Source of the DNA: an uncultured Mucilaginibacter sp.
GTDB lineage: Bacteria; Bacteroidota; Bacteroidia; Sphingobacteriales; Sphingobacteriaceae
Direction of reading: 5' to 3'
Length of the DNA: 59,877 nucleotides
Assembly (NCBI RefSeq): GCF_903893715.1
Contig: NZ_CAITNG010000119.1
Span: forward strand, 1-59,877
A program made the position numbers and the translations under genes. The number at the start of each line of letters is the position of its first letter. Within the stretch, counting starts at the first letter, position 1. Positions 1 to 7,683 of the stretch are shown in pieces. The notes under the pieces were generated by a model that did not search any database, had not been told where the DNA came from, and saw only the letters and a program-made list of their open reading frames with translations.

Positions 1-49
1 GACTCAGAACTCCCGACTCCACACTCAGGGCTTCCATCCTCCACATCAC
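1..49. repeat. Degenerate heptanucleotide tandem repeat (ACTC type)
   Basis: The bases divide into seven 7-mers in register: GACTCAG, AACTCCC, GACTCCA, CACTCAG, GGCTTCC, ATCCTCC, ACATCAC. The array runs to the window edge and codes the end of the visible terminase tail in reverse. Seven is not a multiple of three, so the encoded peptide is not periodic. Confidence 0.6.
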
Positions 50-809
50 CCACGCCGTTGTTGGTGTCCCGATAGCTATCGGGATCACCAACAACCGAAA
101 AAACCCCGTCATCATCAGAACTCTGATCGCCGACATCCGACATCTGACCTCCGTCCTCCGACTTCTCAACCACAGTCTCTCCCATATACCACCCCGCGGC
201 CCTCATCTTGTCCCCATCACGCTCCAGCAATTGTGCATACAATTCGTCGCTCACCTCTTGGGTAAAAGCCGCGCTGGGCCGTGTTTGCCCGTGCTCCGCT
301 TCAAAAGCAATATCCTCGGCCGTTTCCGTCCGGTCAACCTCGGGCAAAGGCTTCCAATTCGCTTTGTAAAAACCCGTATGTTTACAAAGCCTGTCCAAAG
401 CCGCCATTTTGTTGTGGAGTTTTATTTTGACGAGTTCACCAAAAATGTGCCCGTCCTGGTAGCACATATCCGCCCTCTGGTAATAGCTTACCGCCGCTTT
501 TTCTTCGTCCGTCAACTGGTGCATCTTCTTAGGTAGCCCATAATCGTCATAATAATTACCCATATTACAAAATGCGATTTTCATCAGTTCGCGTAGCAGC
601 ATATCATGCGTCAGTTCCGCACGTGCCGCGCTGCGGCTCATCGCCGCCTTTAAATACGCCTGTATCTTGGGCACGTGCAACAAATCGCCCTTCAAGGCTG
701 TGTTCTCGCTATACCCCGCCGCCACTGCGGCCCGGTAAGCGTTAAAACTCAATAGATACTCCTCACAAAATTTTTGTTGTTTAAACGATAGTTCCTCTAA
801 AATTGCCAT
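1..809 (-). CDS. Phage-type terminase small subunit, partial (C-terminus beyond window edge)
   Basis: Read from the ATG at 807-809, the frame stays open to base 1, giving at least 269 residues. The N-terminus (KQQKFCEEYLLSFNA..AAVAAGYS at about residues 10-35, then LLHVPKIQAYL) matches the helix-turn-helix DNA-recognition region of terminase small subunits, which bind viral DNA and bring in the large subunit for packaging. From about residue 210 the protein becomes a low-complexity Ser/Asp/Gly tail. That tail is encoded by 7-bp-period repeat DNA and a long palindrome, so it is probably repeat-derived and not part of the ancestral fold. No large terminase, portal or capsid gene is visible, so this is either the edge of a prophage or an isolated remnant. 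The family call is good; functionality is unknown. Confidence 0.72.
   Translation of the reverse strand, partial: MAILEELSFKQQKFCEEYLLSFNAYRAAVAAGYSENTALKGDLLHVPKIQAYLKAAMSRSAARAELTHDMLLRELMKIAFCNMGNYYDDYGLPKKMHQLTDEEKAAVSYYQRADMCYQDGHIFGELVKIKLHNKMAALDRLCKHTGFYKANWKPLPEVDRTETAEDIAFEAEHGQTRPSAAFTQEVSDELYAQLLERDGDKMRAAGWYMGETVVEKSEDGGQMSDVGDQSSDDDGVFSVVGDPDSYRDTNNGVGDVEDGSPECGVGSSE
57..95. repeat. Long hairpin with perfect 18-bp palindromic core
   Basis: Bases 67-84 read TCCCGATAGCTATCGGGA, identical to their own reverse complement. The flanks 57-66 and 86-95 are perfect 10-bp inverted copies of each other, with a single extra T at 85. The whole 39-bp element lies inside the open frame of the terminase tail. 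It looks like a REP-type palindromic insertion. Confidence 0.8.
131..172. repeat. Degenerate heptanucleotide tandem repeat (CGACATC type)
   Basis: Six consecutive 7-mers: CGACATC, CGACATC, TGACCTC, CGTCCTC, CGACTTC, TCAACCA. The first two are identical and later ones drift. The array is embedded in the terminase tail, separated from the array at 1-49 by the palindrome at 57-95. Confidence 0.65.
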
Positions 810-1250
810 AATGTTGTTGTTTTTGGGTTTGATAATGAATTAATGTTAAATACCTAAAATTATGTTCGCACCCAGTCGGTAAATAAGCTTCGGCCAAAAG
901 CAGAGAAAACTATGGTGGCCTCGCGCGTTGGCAGGGCATAGCAAATTTTGTCCGAAGCATGGGCCTTGCGCACAATAGCGACAAAAGATTGCAGCACAGG
1001 TTTTCTCAGCTTGTGTGCGAAGGCCAAGAGCGTAAAGAAGCCTATTTCCCGACTTGATTTTTTGTTTCTTTTGTATCAAGACAAAAGAAAAAGAACGACT
1101 TACAAATGTCGGAACAATTCACATCAAATTAAAGAAATTTCGGAAATTTTTTTTAGTTAAGATATTGAATTCCAATAACTTACTCGAATTCTAAAAACAC
1201 TGATAAGCTACCACAAAAGTCACCGTTATAGCATCAGAAAATAAAAAAAA
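810..1250. other. 440-bp non-coding gap with repeat-like character
   Basis: No convincing gene. Two overlapping opposite-strand open frames (846-1079 and 948-1160) lack any domain-like sequence and are rejected. The segment contains a hairpin at 1065-1090 (TTTCTTTTGT, 6-base loop, ACAAAAGAAA). The right third is very A/T-rich. The 890-1090 part has higher G+C and a mosaic feel, which suggests a dispersed intergenic repeat or an element remnant; the sequence alone cannot prove this. Confidence 0.4.
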
Positions 1251-1646
1251 TTAAATAATCGAAACCAACGATGAGTATAACTGAAACTTAGCATCCGAAG
1301 TCATAATGGTAAATTTCTCGTGTTGGGCAACCGCAATCAAAAAGCGGTCGAAGGGGTCTTTATGTTCCGAAAACAGCGGTAAATGCTCATACAAAAATAT
1401 ATGCGTATTGGTCAACGGCAGCAGTTCAAAACCATTGCGCAACAATTGCTCTGTTACGGTTTTAATATCAGGCACAAAACCGGGCAATTTGTTGATGTTC
1501 TTTTTGATGGCAAGCTCCATCAAGCTTATCTGGCTTACAAAAATTGTGTTCGCACTATCCTCAAGCAATTTCCGGTGCGTATCGCTTAGCGGCGAATATA
1601 CATCGAACGACCAAACAAGTATTTGGGTGTCAACCAGGATATTCAT
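1251..1646 (-). CDS. PIN-domain toxin (VapC-like ribonuclease)
   Basis: 131 residues, the usual length of a single PIN domain. The acidic metal-binding set is visible: D6 in NILVDTQILVW, E44 in SLMELAIKK, D97/D100 in the HKDPFDRFLIAVA motif, and D118 in TSDAKF. Family members are Mg-dependent RNases that stop translation by cutting tRNA, rRNA or mRNA unless held by an antitoxin. The gene starts 3 bp after the stop of the small upstream gene, the classical antitoxin-toxin arrangement. A/T-rich sequence and position next to the terminase gene and the ars operon fit an accessory region. Confidence 0.85.
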   Translation of the reverse strand: MNILVDTQILVWSFDVYSPLSDTHRKLLEDSANTIFVSQISLMELAIKKNINKLPGFVPDIKTVTEQLLRNGFELLPLTNTHIFLYEHLPLFSEHKDPFDRFLIAVAQHEKFTIMTSDAKFQLYSSLVSII

Positions 1647-1649
1647 TGG

Positions 1650-1865
1650 CTACATATAATCTTTCAGGTCGTCCAACGGCTCGTTAAAATCCTCGGGAAT
1701 AGCCACCTTACCTTCCAAACCGCCCAATTTCCTTTTCGGTGACGGTTTTACTACGGCCTCTTCAGTCAAAAAGGTAACCATCACCTCGGTTTTCACATCA
1801 ACCGGGGGCTGTTCCTGTAAAACGATTTTGCCATGGTCATAATAACCCTTTATCGTGGTCAACAT
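1650..1865 (-). CDS. Putative antitoxin of the PIN toxin (DUF2281-like)
   Basis: 71 residues if started at the second Met (MLTTIKGYYDHGKIVL); an upstream in-frame ATG at 1898 would add 11 poorly conserved residues. The N-terminal KGYYDHGKIVLQEQPP..V..EVMVTFL pattern resembles small AbrB/DUF2281-type antitoxins that form a swapped beta-barrel DNA-binding domain. The acidic C-terminal IPEDFNEPLDDLKDYM is the sort of tail that wraps a PIN toxin. It lies immediately upstream of the toxin and probably neutralises it and autoregulates the pair. Function is inferred from family resemblance and gene order. Confidence 0.72.
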   Translation of the reverse strand: MLTTIKGYYDHGKIVLQEQPPVDVKTEVMVTFLTEEAVVKPSPKRKLGGLEGKVAIPEDFNEPLDDLKDYM

Positions 1866-2088
1866 ACTGCGTCTCTTTTTCGTAAAGTAAAAATACAAAA
1901 TTTTTGGCTTTTATAATAAGGCAATACTGGTCGATGTTTAGCGGCAGCGTAAATCGTCCAAAAATATCGAAAGCATCCTGCTTGCATAAACACCGCATTT
2001 AATCAACCCCGCTGTTCGATTCTCCGACCTCAAACCCCTATGCCTGTTTCTGCGACTACAGCCTCCCTTCCCACAATTTTCAAATTTA

Positions 2089-2125
2089 TTTGCATTTCAA
2101 ATTTTTATCATCGTATATTTACGAT
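2089..2125 (+). promoter_or_regulatory. Probable arsR promoter and ArsR operator
   Basis: TTTG at 2089-2092 and TATATTTA at 2114-2121 approximate the Bacteroidota -33/-7 promoter (TTTG, TAnnTTTG) with 21 bp between them. A 16-bp inverted repeat at 2110-2125 (ATCGTA, 4-base spacer, TACGAT) overlaps the -7 box. An ArsR-family dimer bound there would block RNA polymerase until arsenite is bound. This is inferred from position and symmetry. Confidence 0.55.
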
Positions 2126-2140
2126 ATATAATTTGATACC

Positions 2141-2479
2141 ATGGCCATCAACAAAAAAGAAGCCTTTACCGATACCGACCAAAAGCTGGCCGACCTGGCC
2201 AAAGCCATGGCGCACCCGGCGCGTATAGCCATACTGCGCATATTGGCCCAACGCAATACCTGCATCTGCGGCGAAATTGTCGAAGTAATGCCCCTGGCAC
2301 AGGCCACCGTATCGCAGCATTTAAAAGAGCTTTTGAACGCCAACCTCATCAAAGGCACCATCGACGGTAAAAAATCATGCTATTGCATCAACTGGGAAAC
2401 CTTTAAAAACTTTAATGCCGACTTTAATACCCTCTTTGGCGATTTGCAGGTTTCGGCCGCCAACCAGGCTTGTTGTTGA
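2141..2479 (+). CDS. arsR: ArsR/SmtB-family metalloregulator
   Basis: 112 residues with a winged helix-turn-helix: MAHPARIAILRIL at about 23-35 and recognition helix LAQATVSQHLKEL at 52-64. Cys41 and Cys43 (TCICGE) begin the sensor helix, Cys80 and Cys82 lie in the wing, and the protein ends in Cys111-Cys112, giving candidate thiols for trivalent arsenic. Family members repress their own operon and leave the DNA when metalloid binds. It is the first gene of the ars operon, 33 bp ahead of arsM, with a palindrome over its promoter. The exact inducer-binding cysteines cannot be assigned by eye; arsenite or antimonite is the likely inducer. Confidence 0.9.
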   Translation: MAINKKEAFTDTDQKLADLAKAMAHPARIAILRILAQRNTCICGEIVEVMPLAQATVSQHLKELLNANLIKGTIDGKKSCYCINWETFKNFNADFNTLFGDLQVSAANQACC

Positions 2480-2512
2480 TTTTTTTATGAACTGATATTC
2501 ATCCCAAATAAA

Positions 2513-3358
2513 ATGGAAAACGAAAAAGAACTGAAGGAACTGGTGAGGCAAAAATACAGCGAGATTGCTTTGCAGGACAAAGAAACAAACGAAACCTCCT
2601 GCTGCGGCTCGGGCTGCTGCTCAACCGAGGTGCACAACATCATGAACGACGATTATAGCGGGCTTGCCGGCTATAACCCCGATGCCGACCTTGCTCTGGG
2701 CTGCGGTATGCCTACGCAATTCGCCAAAATAAAAAAGGGCGATGTAGTGATTGATTTAGGCTCAGGCGCAGGCAACGACTGTTTTGTGGCCCGTGCCGAA
2801 ACCGGCGAAACCGGCAAGGTGATCGGCATCGATTTTACCGAAGCCATGATCAACAAGGCGCGTTATAATGCCGAAACGCTGGGCTTTAACAATGTGGAGT
2901 TCCGCTTTGGCGATATTGAGCACATGCCCGTTACCGCCAACATAGGCGATGTGGTGGTGAGCAATTGCGTGTTGAACCTGGTACCCAATAAATCGGCCGT
3001 GCTTAAGGACATCTACCGCGTATTGAAACCGGGTGGGCATTTCAGCATATCTGATGTAGTGTTGGTGGGCAATTTGCCCGATCAACTCAAAAACAAAGCC
3101 GAAATGTATGCCGGTTGTGTATCCGGTGCCATCCAAAAGGACGTTTACCTCGAACTCATCAAGCTGAACGGCTTTGAAGATATCACCCTCCAAAAACAAA
3201 AAGTAATCACCATACCCGATGATATTTTGAGCCGCTATTTAACTGCCGACGAACTGACCAATTTTAAAAATGGCGGCATGGGCATTTTCAGTATCACCGT
3301 TTACGCGCAAAAACCATTAACAAAAGCACCCTGCTGCGCACCCGGATGCTGCGATTGA
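2513..3358 (+). CDS. arsM: Arsenite S-adenosylmethionine methyltransferase
   Basis: 281 residues. The SAM-binding motif DLGSGAGNDCF lies at 81-91. Cys64, Cys152 (SNCVLNL) and Cys202 (AGCVSGA) are the likely As(III)-binding triad; the spacing of the last two equals that of Cys174/Cys224 in the algal enzyme CmArsM. ArsM transfers methyl groups to As(III), giving methylated and finally volatile species. The ends carry extra cysteine pairs: CC..CC at 30-36 and CCAPGCC at the extreme C-terminus, possibly As(III)-sequestering. The gene lies between arsR and an arsN2-like gene, so methylation is one detoxification arm of the operon. Confidence 0.92.
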   Translation: MENEKELKELVRQKYSEIALQDKETNETSCCGSGCCSTEVHNIMNDDYSGLAGYNPDADLALGCGMPTQFAKIKKGDVVIDLGSGAGNDCFVARAETGETGKVIGIDFTEAMINKARYNAETLGFNNVEFRFGDIEHMPVTANIGDVVVSNCVLNLVPNKSAVLKDIYRVLKPGGHFSISDVVLVGNLPDQLKNKAEMYAGCVSGAIQKDVYLELIKLNGFEDITLQKQKVITIPDDILSRYLTADELTNFKNGGMGIFSITVYAQKPLTKAPCCAPGCCD

Positions 3359-3364
3359 ACCGAA

Positions 3365-3796
3365 ATGACAACACATAAAGCAAACCCCAACCGCGATGAC
3401 GTTATCGCCCTGCTCGCTGCCGAAAAGCTGCCCGTTGATGACCTGCCCGAAACTTTAAACAATTTCGTGGTAGCAACGGATGGCGAAACGTTGACCGGTG
3501 TAGCCGGATTGGAAATTTACGGCCAATATGGCCTGTTGCGCTCTTTGGCTGTTGATAAAGCTTATCGCGATAAAGGCATTGCCAACAACCTGCTGGCCCA
3601 AATAGAAGGCCTTGCAAAAACGGAAAAGCTATCGGCAATTTACCTGCTCACCGAAACCGCGCCCGATTATTTTTTCCGAAAAGGTTATCGGGTTATCAAC
3701 AGGAGTTCTGTTCCATCCGAGGTGCAGCAATCCACCGAATTTAGTCATGTATGCCCGGCATCGGCCATCGTAATGAAAAAACCAATCCAATTATAA
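3365..3796 (+). CDS. arsN2: GNAT acetyltransferase, ArsN2-like
   Basis: 143 residues with a GNAT fold: the acetyl-CoA-binding segment LRSLAVDKAYRDKGIANNLL at about 58-77 and the C-terminal YFFRKGYRVI strand typical of the family. ArsN2-type proteins recur in bacterial arsenic operons; relatives of the ArsN group acetylate toxic organoarsenicals, but the substrate of ArsN2 itself is not settled. It begins 6 bp after arsM, so translation is probably coupled. The name rests on the arsenic context plus sequence resemblance. Confidence 0.75.
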   Translation: MTTHKANPNRDDVIALLAAEKLPVDDLPETLNNFVVATDGETLTGVAGLEIYGQYGLLRSLAVDKAYRDKGIANNLLAQIEGLAKTEKLSAIYLLTETAPDYFFRKGYRVINRSSVPSEVQQSTEFSHVCPASAIVMKKPIQL

Positions 3797-3820
3797 ACAC
3801 TAACCATTAAACCTATTATT

Positions 3821-4270
3821 ATGATACAGCACAGCGTTTTGTTTGTTTGCATTCACAATTCGGCCCGCAGCCAAATGGCCGAAGCATTTTTGAACACCTT
3901 TGGCGGCGATTACTTTATTGCCGAAAGCGCCGGCCTGGAAGCCGGGAAACTAAACCCCAACGTGGTAAAGGTAATGCAGGAAGTTGACATCGACATCAGC
4001 CATAAAGGCACACAGGATGCTTTTGAGCTTTTCAAAAAAGGGCGTTCGTTTAATGCAGTTATTACTGTTTGTGATGAAGCCAGTGCCGAAGGCTGCCCTA
4101 TTTTTCCGGGTGTGATTAAAAGGCTGGGCTGGTCATTCCCCGATCCTTCAACTTTTACGGGTACGCACGAAGAAATATTGGAAAAAATCCGAAAAGTGAG
4201 GGACCAGATCAAGGAATCGGTATTGGCCTTTATCGAAGAAGGTAAACACATGGAATATTGGATCAAATAA
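3821..4270 (+). CDS. arsC: Thioredoxin-coupled arsenate reductase (LMW-phosphatase fold), copy 1
   Basis: 149 residues. The phosphate-loop CIHNSAR has catalytic Cys10 and Arg16; the redox pair is Cys84 and Cys92 (TVCDEASAEGCP), and the general acid is Asp108 in FPDPS. This set parallels Cys10/Cys82/Cys89 of Staphylococcus aureus ArsC, in which a cysteine relay ends in a disulfide reduced by thioredoxin. The enzyme reduces As(V) to As(III), the form used by ArsM and passed by the aquaporin. The loop wording differs from copy 2, so the two copies may differ in kinetics or partner. Confidence 0.88.
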   Translation: MIQHSVLFVCIHNSARSQMAEAFLNTFGGDYFIAESAGLEAGKLNPNVVKVMQEVDIDISHKGTQDAFELFKKGRSFNAVITVCDEASAEGCPIFPGVIKRLGWSFPDPSTFTGTHEEILEKIRKVRDQIKESVLAFIEEGKHMEYWIK

Positions 4271-4312
4271 AAATAACTTTACCCATCACAATTAAATACG
4301 TTTAAACCCCAA

Positions 4313-4726
4313 ATGAAAAACATCTTAGTACTATGCACCGGCAACAGTTGCCGCAGCCAGATAGCCGAAGGCTATTTGCAACATTTCGCCGGCGACAAAG
4401 CCAAAATATACAGCGCGGGCATCGAAACTCATGGCGTAAACCCCAAAGCCATACAGGTAATGGCCGAAGACGGTATCGATATCTCACACCACACTTCCAA
4501 CAATGTCGACGAGTACATCAACATCCCTTTCGACTACGTCATTACCGTATGCGATAACGCCAAAGAGAACTGCCCCTACTTCCCTACCACCGCCGAACGC
4601 TTCCACTACAACTTCCCCGACCCGGCCAAAGCAACCGGCACGCCCGAAGAAGTGATGGCCGAGTTTCGCCGTGTACGCCAAATGATCAAAACCTATTCCG
4701 AAGAGTTTATAAAAGCACATTTATGA
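4313..4726 (+). CDS. arsC: Thioredoxin-coupled arsenate reductase, copy 2
   Basis: 137 residues. The phosphate loop CTGNSCR has Cys8 and Arg14; Cys80 and Cys87 (TVCDNAKENCP) form the redox pair, and Asp103 lies in FPDPAKATGTPEEV. Spacing equals that of S. aureus ArsC shifted by two residues. Its last four bases (ATGA) are the start of the aquaporin gene, so the two are translationally coupled: arsenate is reduced and the resulting As(OH)3 can leave through the channel made from the next cistron. It is strongly diverged from copy 1, so this is not a recent tandem duplication. Confidence 0.9.
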   Translation: MKNILVLCTGNSCRSQIAEGYLQHFAGDKAKIYSAGIETHGVNPKAIQVMAEDGIDISHHTSNNVDEYINIPFDYVITVCDNAKENCPYFPTTAERFHYNFPDPAKATGTPEEVMAEFRRVRQMIKTYSEEFIKAHL

Positions 4727-5376
4727 TGCTGCGTAAATACACCGCCGAGCTGTTGGGCACCTTTATACTGGTGTTTTGCGGCTGCGGCGCCATGGTAATC
4801 GACCAGCAAACCGGTGGCGCCATTACCCACGTAGGCGTGGCTATCACCTGGGGGCTCATTGTTATGGGTCTCATATACGCCCTCGGCGATGTGTCAGGCT
4901 GCCATATCAACCCCGCGGTCAGCATTGCTTTTACCTTGGCGGGACGTTTTAAGGCCATCCATTTGCCCGGTTATATCGCCAGCCAGTTGGCGGGGGCTTT
5001 GCTGGCAAGTATGGTGCTAAAGCTGCTGTTCCCCTCAAGTCCGTTATTAGGCGCTACCATGCCCGCCGGTACCGAAATGCAATCCTTTATCCTCGAACTG
5101 TTGCTCACGTTCATCCTCATGCTGGTGATTATGCAGGTGGCCCATGGCAGTAAAGAGCAAGGCCAGGCAGCAGCAATCGCCATCGGTGCCATCGTAGGCC
5201 TCGAAGCCATGTTCGCCGGCCCCATCTGTGGCGCATCCATGAACCCAACACGTTCTTTGGCGCCTGCGCTAATATCCGGTCATTTTGAACACTTGTGGAT
5301 ATATCTCACCGCACCCTTCTTCGGGGCTGCATTGGCCATACCCCTTTGGCGATATTTGGCCAAGCAAGACAACTAA
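4723..5376 (+). CDS. Aquaglyceroporin-type channel, probable arsenite exit channel (AqpS-like)
   Basis: 217 residues, six membrane segments plus two half-helices. The first NPA box is intact (HINPAVS, 63-65); the second is NPT (SMNPTRSLAPA, 174-176) in place of NPA. Aligned by eye with AqpZ, the selectivity filter is Trp43, Ala162, Ala171, Arg177, replacing the narrow Phe/His/Thr/Arg filter of the water channel and recalling the Trp-containing filter of GlpF. That suits uncharged solutes such as As(OH)3. The gene overlaps arsC copy 2 and the operon has no pump. Sinorhizobium meliloti AqpS, in an ars operon without ArsB, is the known precedent. Confidence 0.82.
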   Translation: MMLRKYTAELLGTFILVFCGCGAMVIDQQTGGAITHVGVAITWGLIVMGLIYALGDVSGCHINPAVSIAFTLAGRFKAIHLPGYIASQLAGALLASMVLKLLFPSSPLLGATMPAGTEMQSFILELLLTFILMLVIMQVAHGSKEQGQAAAIAIGAIVGLEAMFAGPICGASMNPTRSLAPALISGHFEHLWIYLTAPFFGAALAIPLWRYLAKQDN

Positions 5377-5404
5377 TACCTAATCTAATCTACCGATTTA
5401 CAAC

Positions 5405-5454
5405 CCAATGCCCAATGACCAATGACCAATGACCAATGACCCAATGACCAATGA
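5405..5454. repeat. Heptanucleotide tandem repeat (CCAATGA type)
   Basis: Seven units: CCAATGC then six CCAATGA, with one extra C after the fifth unit. This is the most regular of the 7-bp arrays. It fills the gap between the convergent aquaporin and dCMP deaminase genes and ends 1 bp before the deaminase stop codon. Confidence 0.9.
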
Positions 5455-5455
5455 C

Positions 5456-5911
5456 TCAACCACCCATCTTCCCCGCAACCACACCAAACCGGTTCAAAAA
5501 CTCCACGCCTTCGTCAAGGGCAATACCCTTATACTCTGCATACGAATGTTTGAAATACACCCGTTTTATCCCGGCCGAGTAAATCAACCTCGCGCAAGGC
5601 AAACAAGGGGATAAGGTGGTGTACAGCGTGGCACCCTCCAGTTTGGTGCCGTTCTTCACCGCGTACAAAATGGCGTTCTCTTCAGCGTGCAAAGCCAGCG
5701 AGCAACTCCCTTTCGAGTCGCGCGGACAACCTGCATCCGGCCATTCTTCATCGCAATTATGCGTACCGGCCGGCGGCCCGTTATAACCGATGGAAATAAT
5801 GCGCGTATCCTTGGTCAGCACTGCCCCCACCTGCGCCTTCATGCAATGCGAACGCTTGGCCAAATCGAGCGCAAGGTTCATAAAAATATCATCAAAACTT
5901 AGTTTGCTCAT
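5456..5911 (-). CDS. Deoxycytidylate (dCMP) deaminase
   Basis: 151 residues of the zinc-dependent cytidine/deoxycytidylate deaminase fold. His75 and Glu77 (ALHAEENA) and Cys103/Cys106 (SPCLPCA) form the zinc site and proton shuttle. The glycine-rich GYNGPPAG loop at 42-49 is typical of dCMP deaminases. The enzyme converts dCMP to dUMP for thymidylate synthesis. The start lies 3 bp after the stop of the FHS transporter gene, so the two are probably co-transcribed, although no pathway link is obvious. The stop codon borders the CCAATGA repeat array. Confidence 0.9.
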   Translation of the reverse strand: MSKLSFDDIFMNLALDLAKRSHCMKAQVGAVLTKDTRIISIGYNGPPAGTHNCDEEWPDAGCPRDSKGSCSLALHAEENAILYAVKNGTKLEGATLYTTLSPCLPCARLIYSAGIKRVYFKHSYAEYKGIALDEGVEFLNRFGVVAGKMGG

Positions 5912-5914
5912 AGC

Positions 5915-7522
5915 TTAGTGCGCCTCCGCCGTTTCCAATGCCTCTACATCTACACCCTGTTTCTTCAACTCGCCGCTCACTTTCCAGGCAAAAAAGGTAA
6001 GGTAGGCAAAGCCCAATAATGGTACAATGTACGAGTGGTGTATACCGCTGGTATCGGCCAAAAAGCCCTGTATCGGCGGGATAATGGCCCCACCCAAAAT
6101 CATCATAATCAAAAACGCCGAACCCTGGCTGGTATATTTGCCTAACCCGGTAATCGCCAAAGCAAAAATAGACGGCCACATAATCGAGCAGCACAAACCA
6201 CCGCTGATGAGCGCATATAAAGCCACCTTACCTGTCAATGCAAGCCCTACAAACATGGCGATAACACCAATGATGGTAAATATGGCCAAAGTACGCGCGG
6301 GCTTTTGGTTGCCGATGTAAAAACCAACGATCAGTATCGCCACACAAATAGCATAGGTAAACATGTCCCGTACATCGGTACCGTTAAAATAGTTCACCAG
6401 CAGCACCACGCCAAAGGCCACAAAGGGCACTACCACCGTCAGGGTATTCTTCCACATCTTAGTTAGTTTAAACGCGCCTATGGCACCCGTCCACCTGCCT
6501 ATCATCAAACTGCCCCAATACAACGATATAAACTGTTTGATGTTCGATTCCGCGTAGCTGCCAAAGTCGGGCGTCTTCAACAACGCGCCTAAATTACTGG
6601 CAATGGTTACTTCCACACCTACGTAGGTGAATATCGCTATCATACCCAATATCAACTGCGGGTATTGCATAGCGCCCCAGCCCTCTTTGTTTTTGGCTGA
6701 TAAGGGTATACAAATGATCAGCGACAACAAAATAACCGCCAATGCCGAATACACATAATACGATTTCGATATGCCGGTCGCGGCCGTCAGCGGGTCAGCA
6801 GCCATAATCAGTATAAAGCCCAGTAGAATCACAAACAACGGCAGATTGGCTTTATGGCTCGATTCGATCTTCTCATCGCTGGTAACCACCGGTAGTTTCG
6901 AAACATAAAAAAAGATAGCCACGGCTATGAACAGCCCGGCCAAAATATAGTACTCGTTATCTACCGCCGAAATCTGAATTTTATTGATATCCGGATTGGT
7001 AGCCACGCCAAACAACAATTTATTTACGATAACCGGCCCTAAAATACCGCCGATGTTGTTCAAACTGCCCGCGAGGTTTAACCTGTGCGCCCCCGTTTGC
7101 GGCGAGCCCAAAGCGATAACAAATGGGTTTGCCGCCGTTTGCTGTAGCGAAAACCCGATGGCGATAACAAAATACGACACCAAAATAAAGATAAACGAGC
7201 CCGAATTAAGCCCCATCACCATCAATAATGCGCCAACAGCCGAAATAACTAAGCCTATGATGATACCATTTTTATACCCCATCTTGTTCAGCAAATCAAC
7301 CTTAATCAACTGCGAGGCATAATACAACACCAACGAACCGATAAAGTAACCGCCGTAAAAAGTATAGTCAATCAGTTGCGATTGAAACTGCGACAGGTGA
7401 AAGTAAAACTTACAAAAAGGGATAAAAATACCGTTCGAGGCGGCTAAAAACCCCCAGAAAAAAAATACGGTAATAATGGTATACAGCGCCGACCTGTAAT
7501 TAGCTTGCTTGTTTTGTTCCAT
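5915..7522 (-). CDS. FHS-family sugar/proton symporter (MFS)
   Basis: 535 residues, about twelve hydrophobic helices. The N-terminal [18 protein letters not shown] and the [13 protein letters not shown] segment are typical of the fucose-galactose-glucose:H+ symporter branch of the major facilitator superfamily (FucP/GluP-like). It is about 100 residues longer than E. coli FucP; the extra length is in hydrophobic and loop segments around residues 240-300. The transported sugar cannot be named; there is no neighbouring sugar catabolism operon. It is divergent from the LysE gene across an A/T-rich gap (7523-7683) and heads a two-gene unit with dCMP deaminase. Confidence 0.85.
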   Translation of the reverse strand: MEQNKQANYRSALYTIITVFFFWGFLAASNGIFIPFCKFYFHLSQFQSQLIDYTFYGGYFIGSLVLYYASQLIKVDLLNKMGYKNGIIIGLVISAVGALLMVMGLNSGSFIFILVSYFVIAIGFSLQQTAANPFVIALGSPQTGAHRLNLAGSLNNIGGILGPVIVNKLLFGVATNPDINKIQISAVDNEYYILAGLFIAVAIFFYVSKLPVVTSDEKIESSHKANLPLFVILLGFILIMAADPLTAATGISKSYYVYSALAVILLSLIICIPLSAKNKEGWGAMQYPQLILGMIAIFTYVGVEVTIASNLGALLKTPDFGSYAESNIKQFISLYWGSLMIGRWTGAIGAFKLTKMWKNTLTVVVPFVAFGVVLLVNYFNGTDVRDMFTYAICVAILIVGFYIGNQKPARTLAIFTIIGVIAMFVGLALTGKVALYALISGGLCCSIMWPSIFALAITGLGKYTSQGSAFLIMMILGGAIIPPIQGFLADTSGIHHSYIVPLLGFAYLTFFAWKVSGELKKQGVDVEALETAEAH

Positions 7523-7683
7523 TGTTGTGCCAGGTGTTATTGGTTAACGTTTTAAAAACCCTAACTTAATTTAAATTTTATAAATATCTAATTTTAAATT
7601 TTAAATCGTTTTGCCCTAAAGTTTGGTGTGATATGGCATAATTTGCATATTCGCATTAATAAATACACCAAAGGCTATAATTA

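Noticed and set aside
231..536. Plus-strand frame of 101 codons
   Set aside because: It is the complement of the terminase small subunit gene, which has clear family motifs.
1..809. Complete prophage
   Set aside because: Only the small terminase subunit gene is seen; no other phage gene lies inside the window.
846..1160. Two overlapping opposite-strand open frames in the gap before the PIN toxin gene
   Set aside because: They overlap each other, show no domain-like pattern and lie in repeat-like DNA; neither is supported as a gene.
5429..5614. Plus-strand frame starting inside the CCAATGA array
   Set aside because: Starts in tandem repeat DNA and runs antisense to the dCMP deaminase gene.
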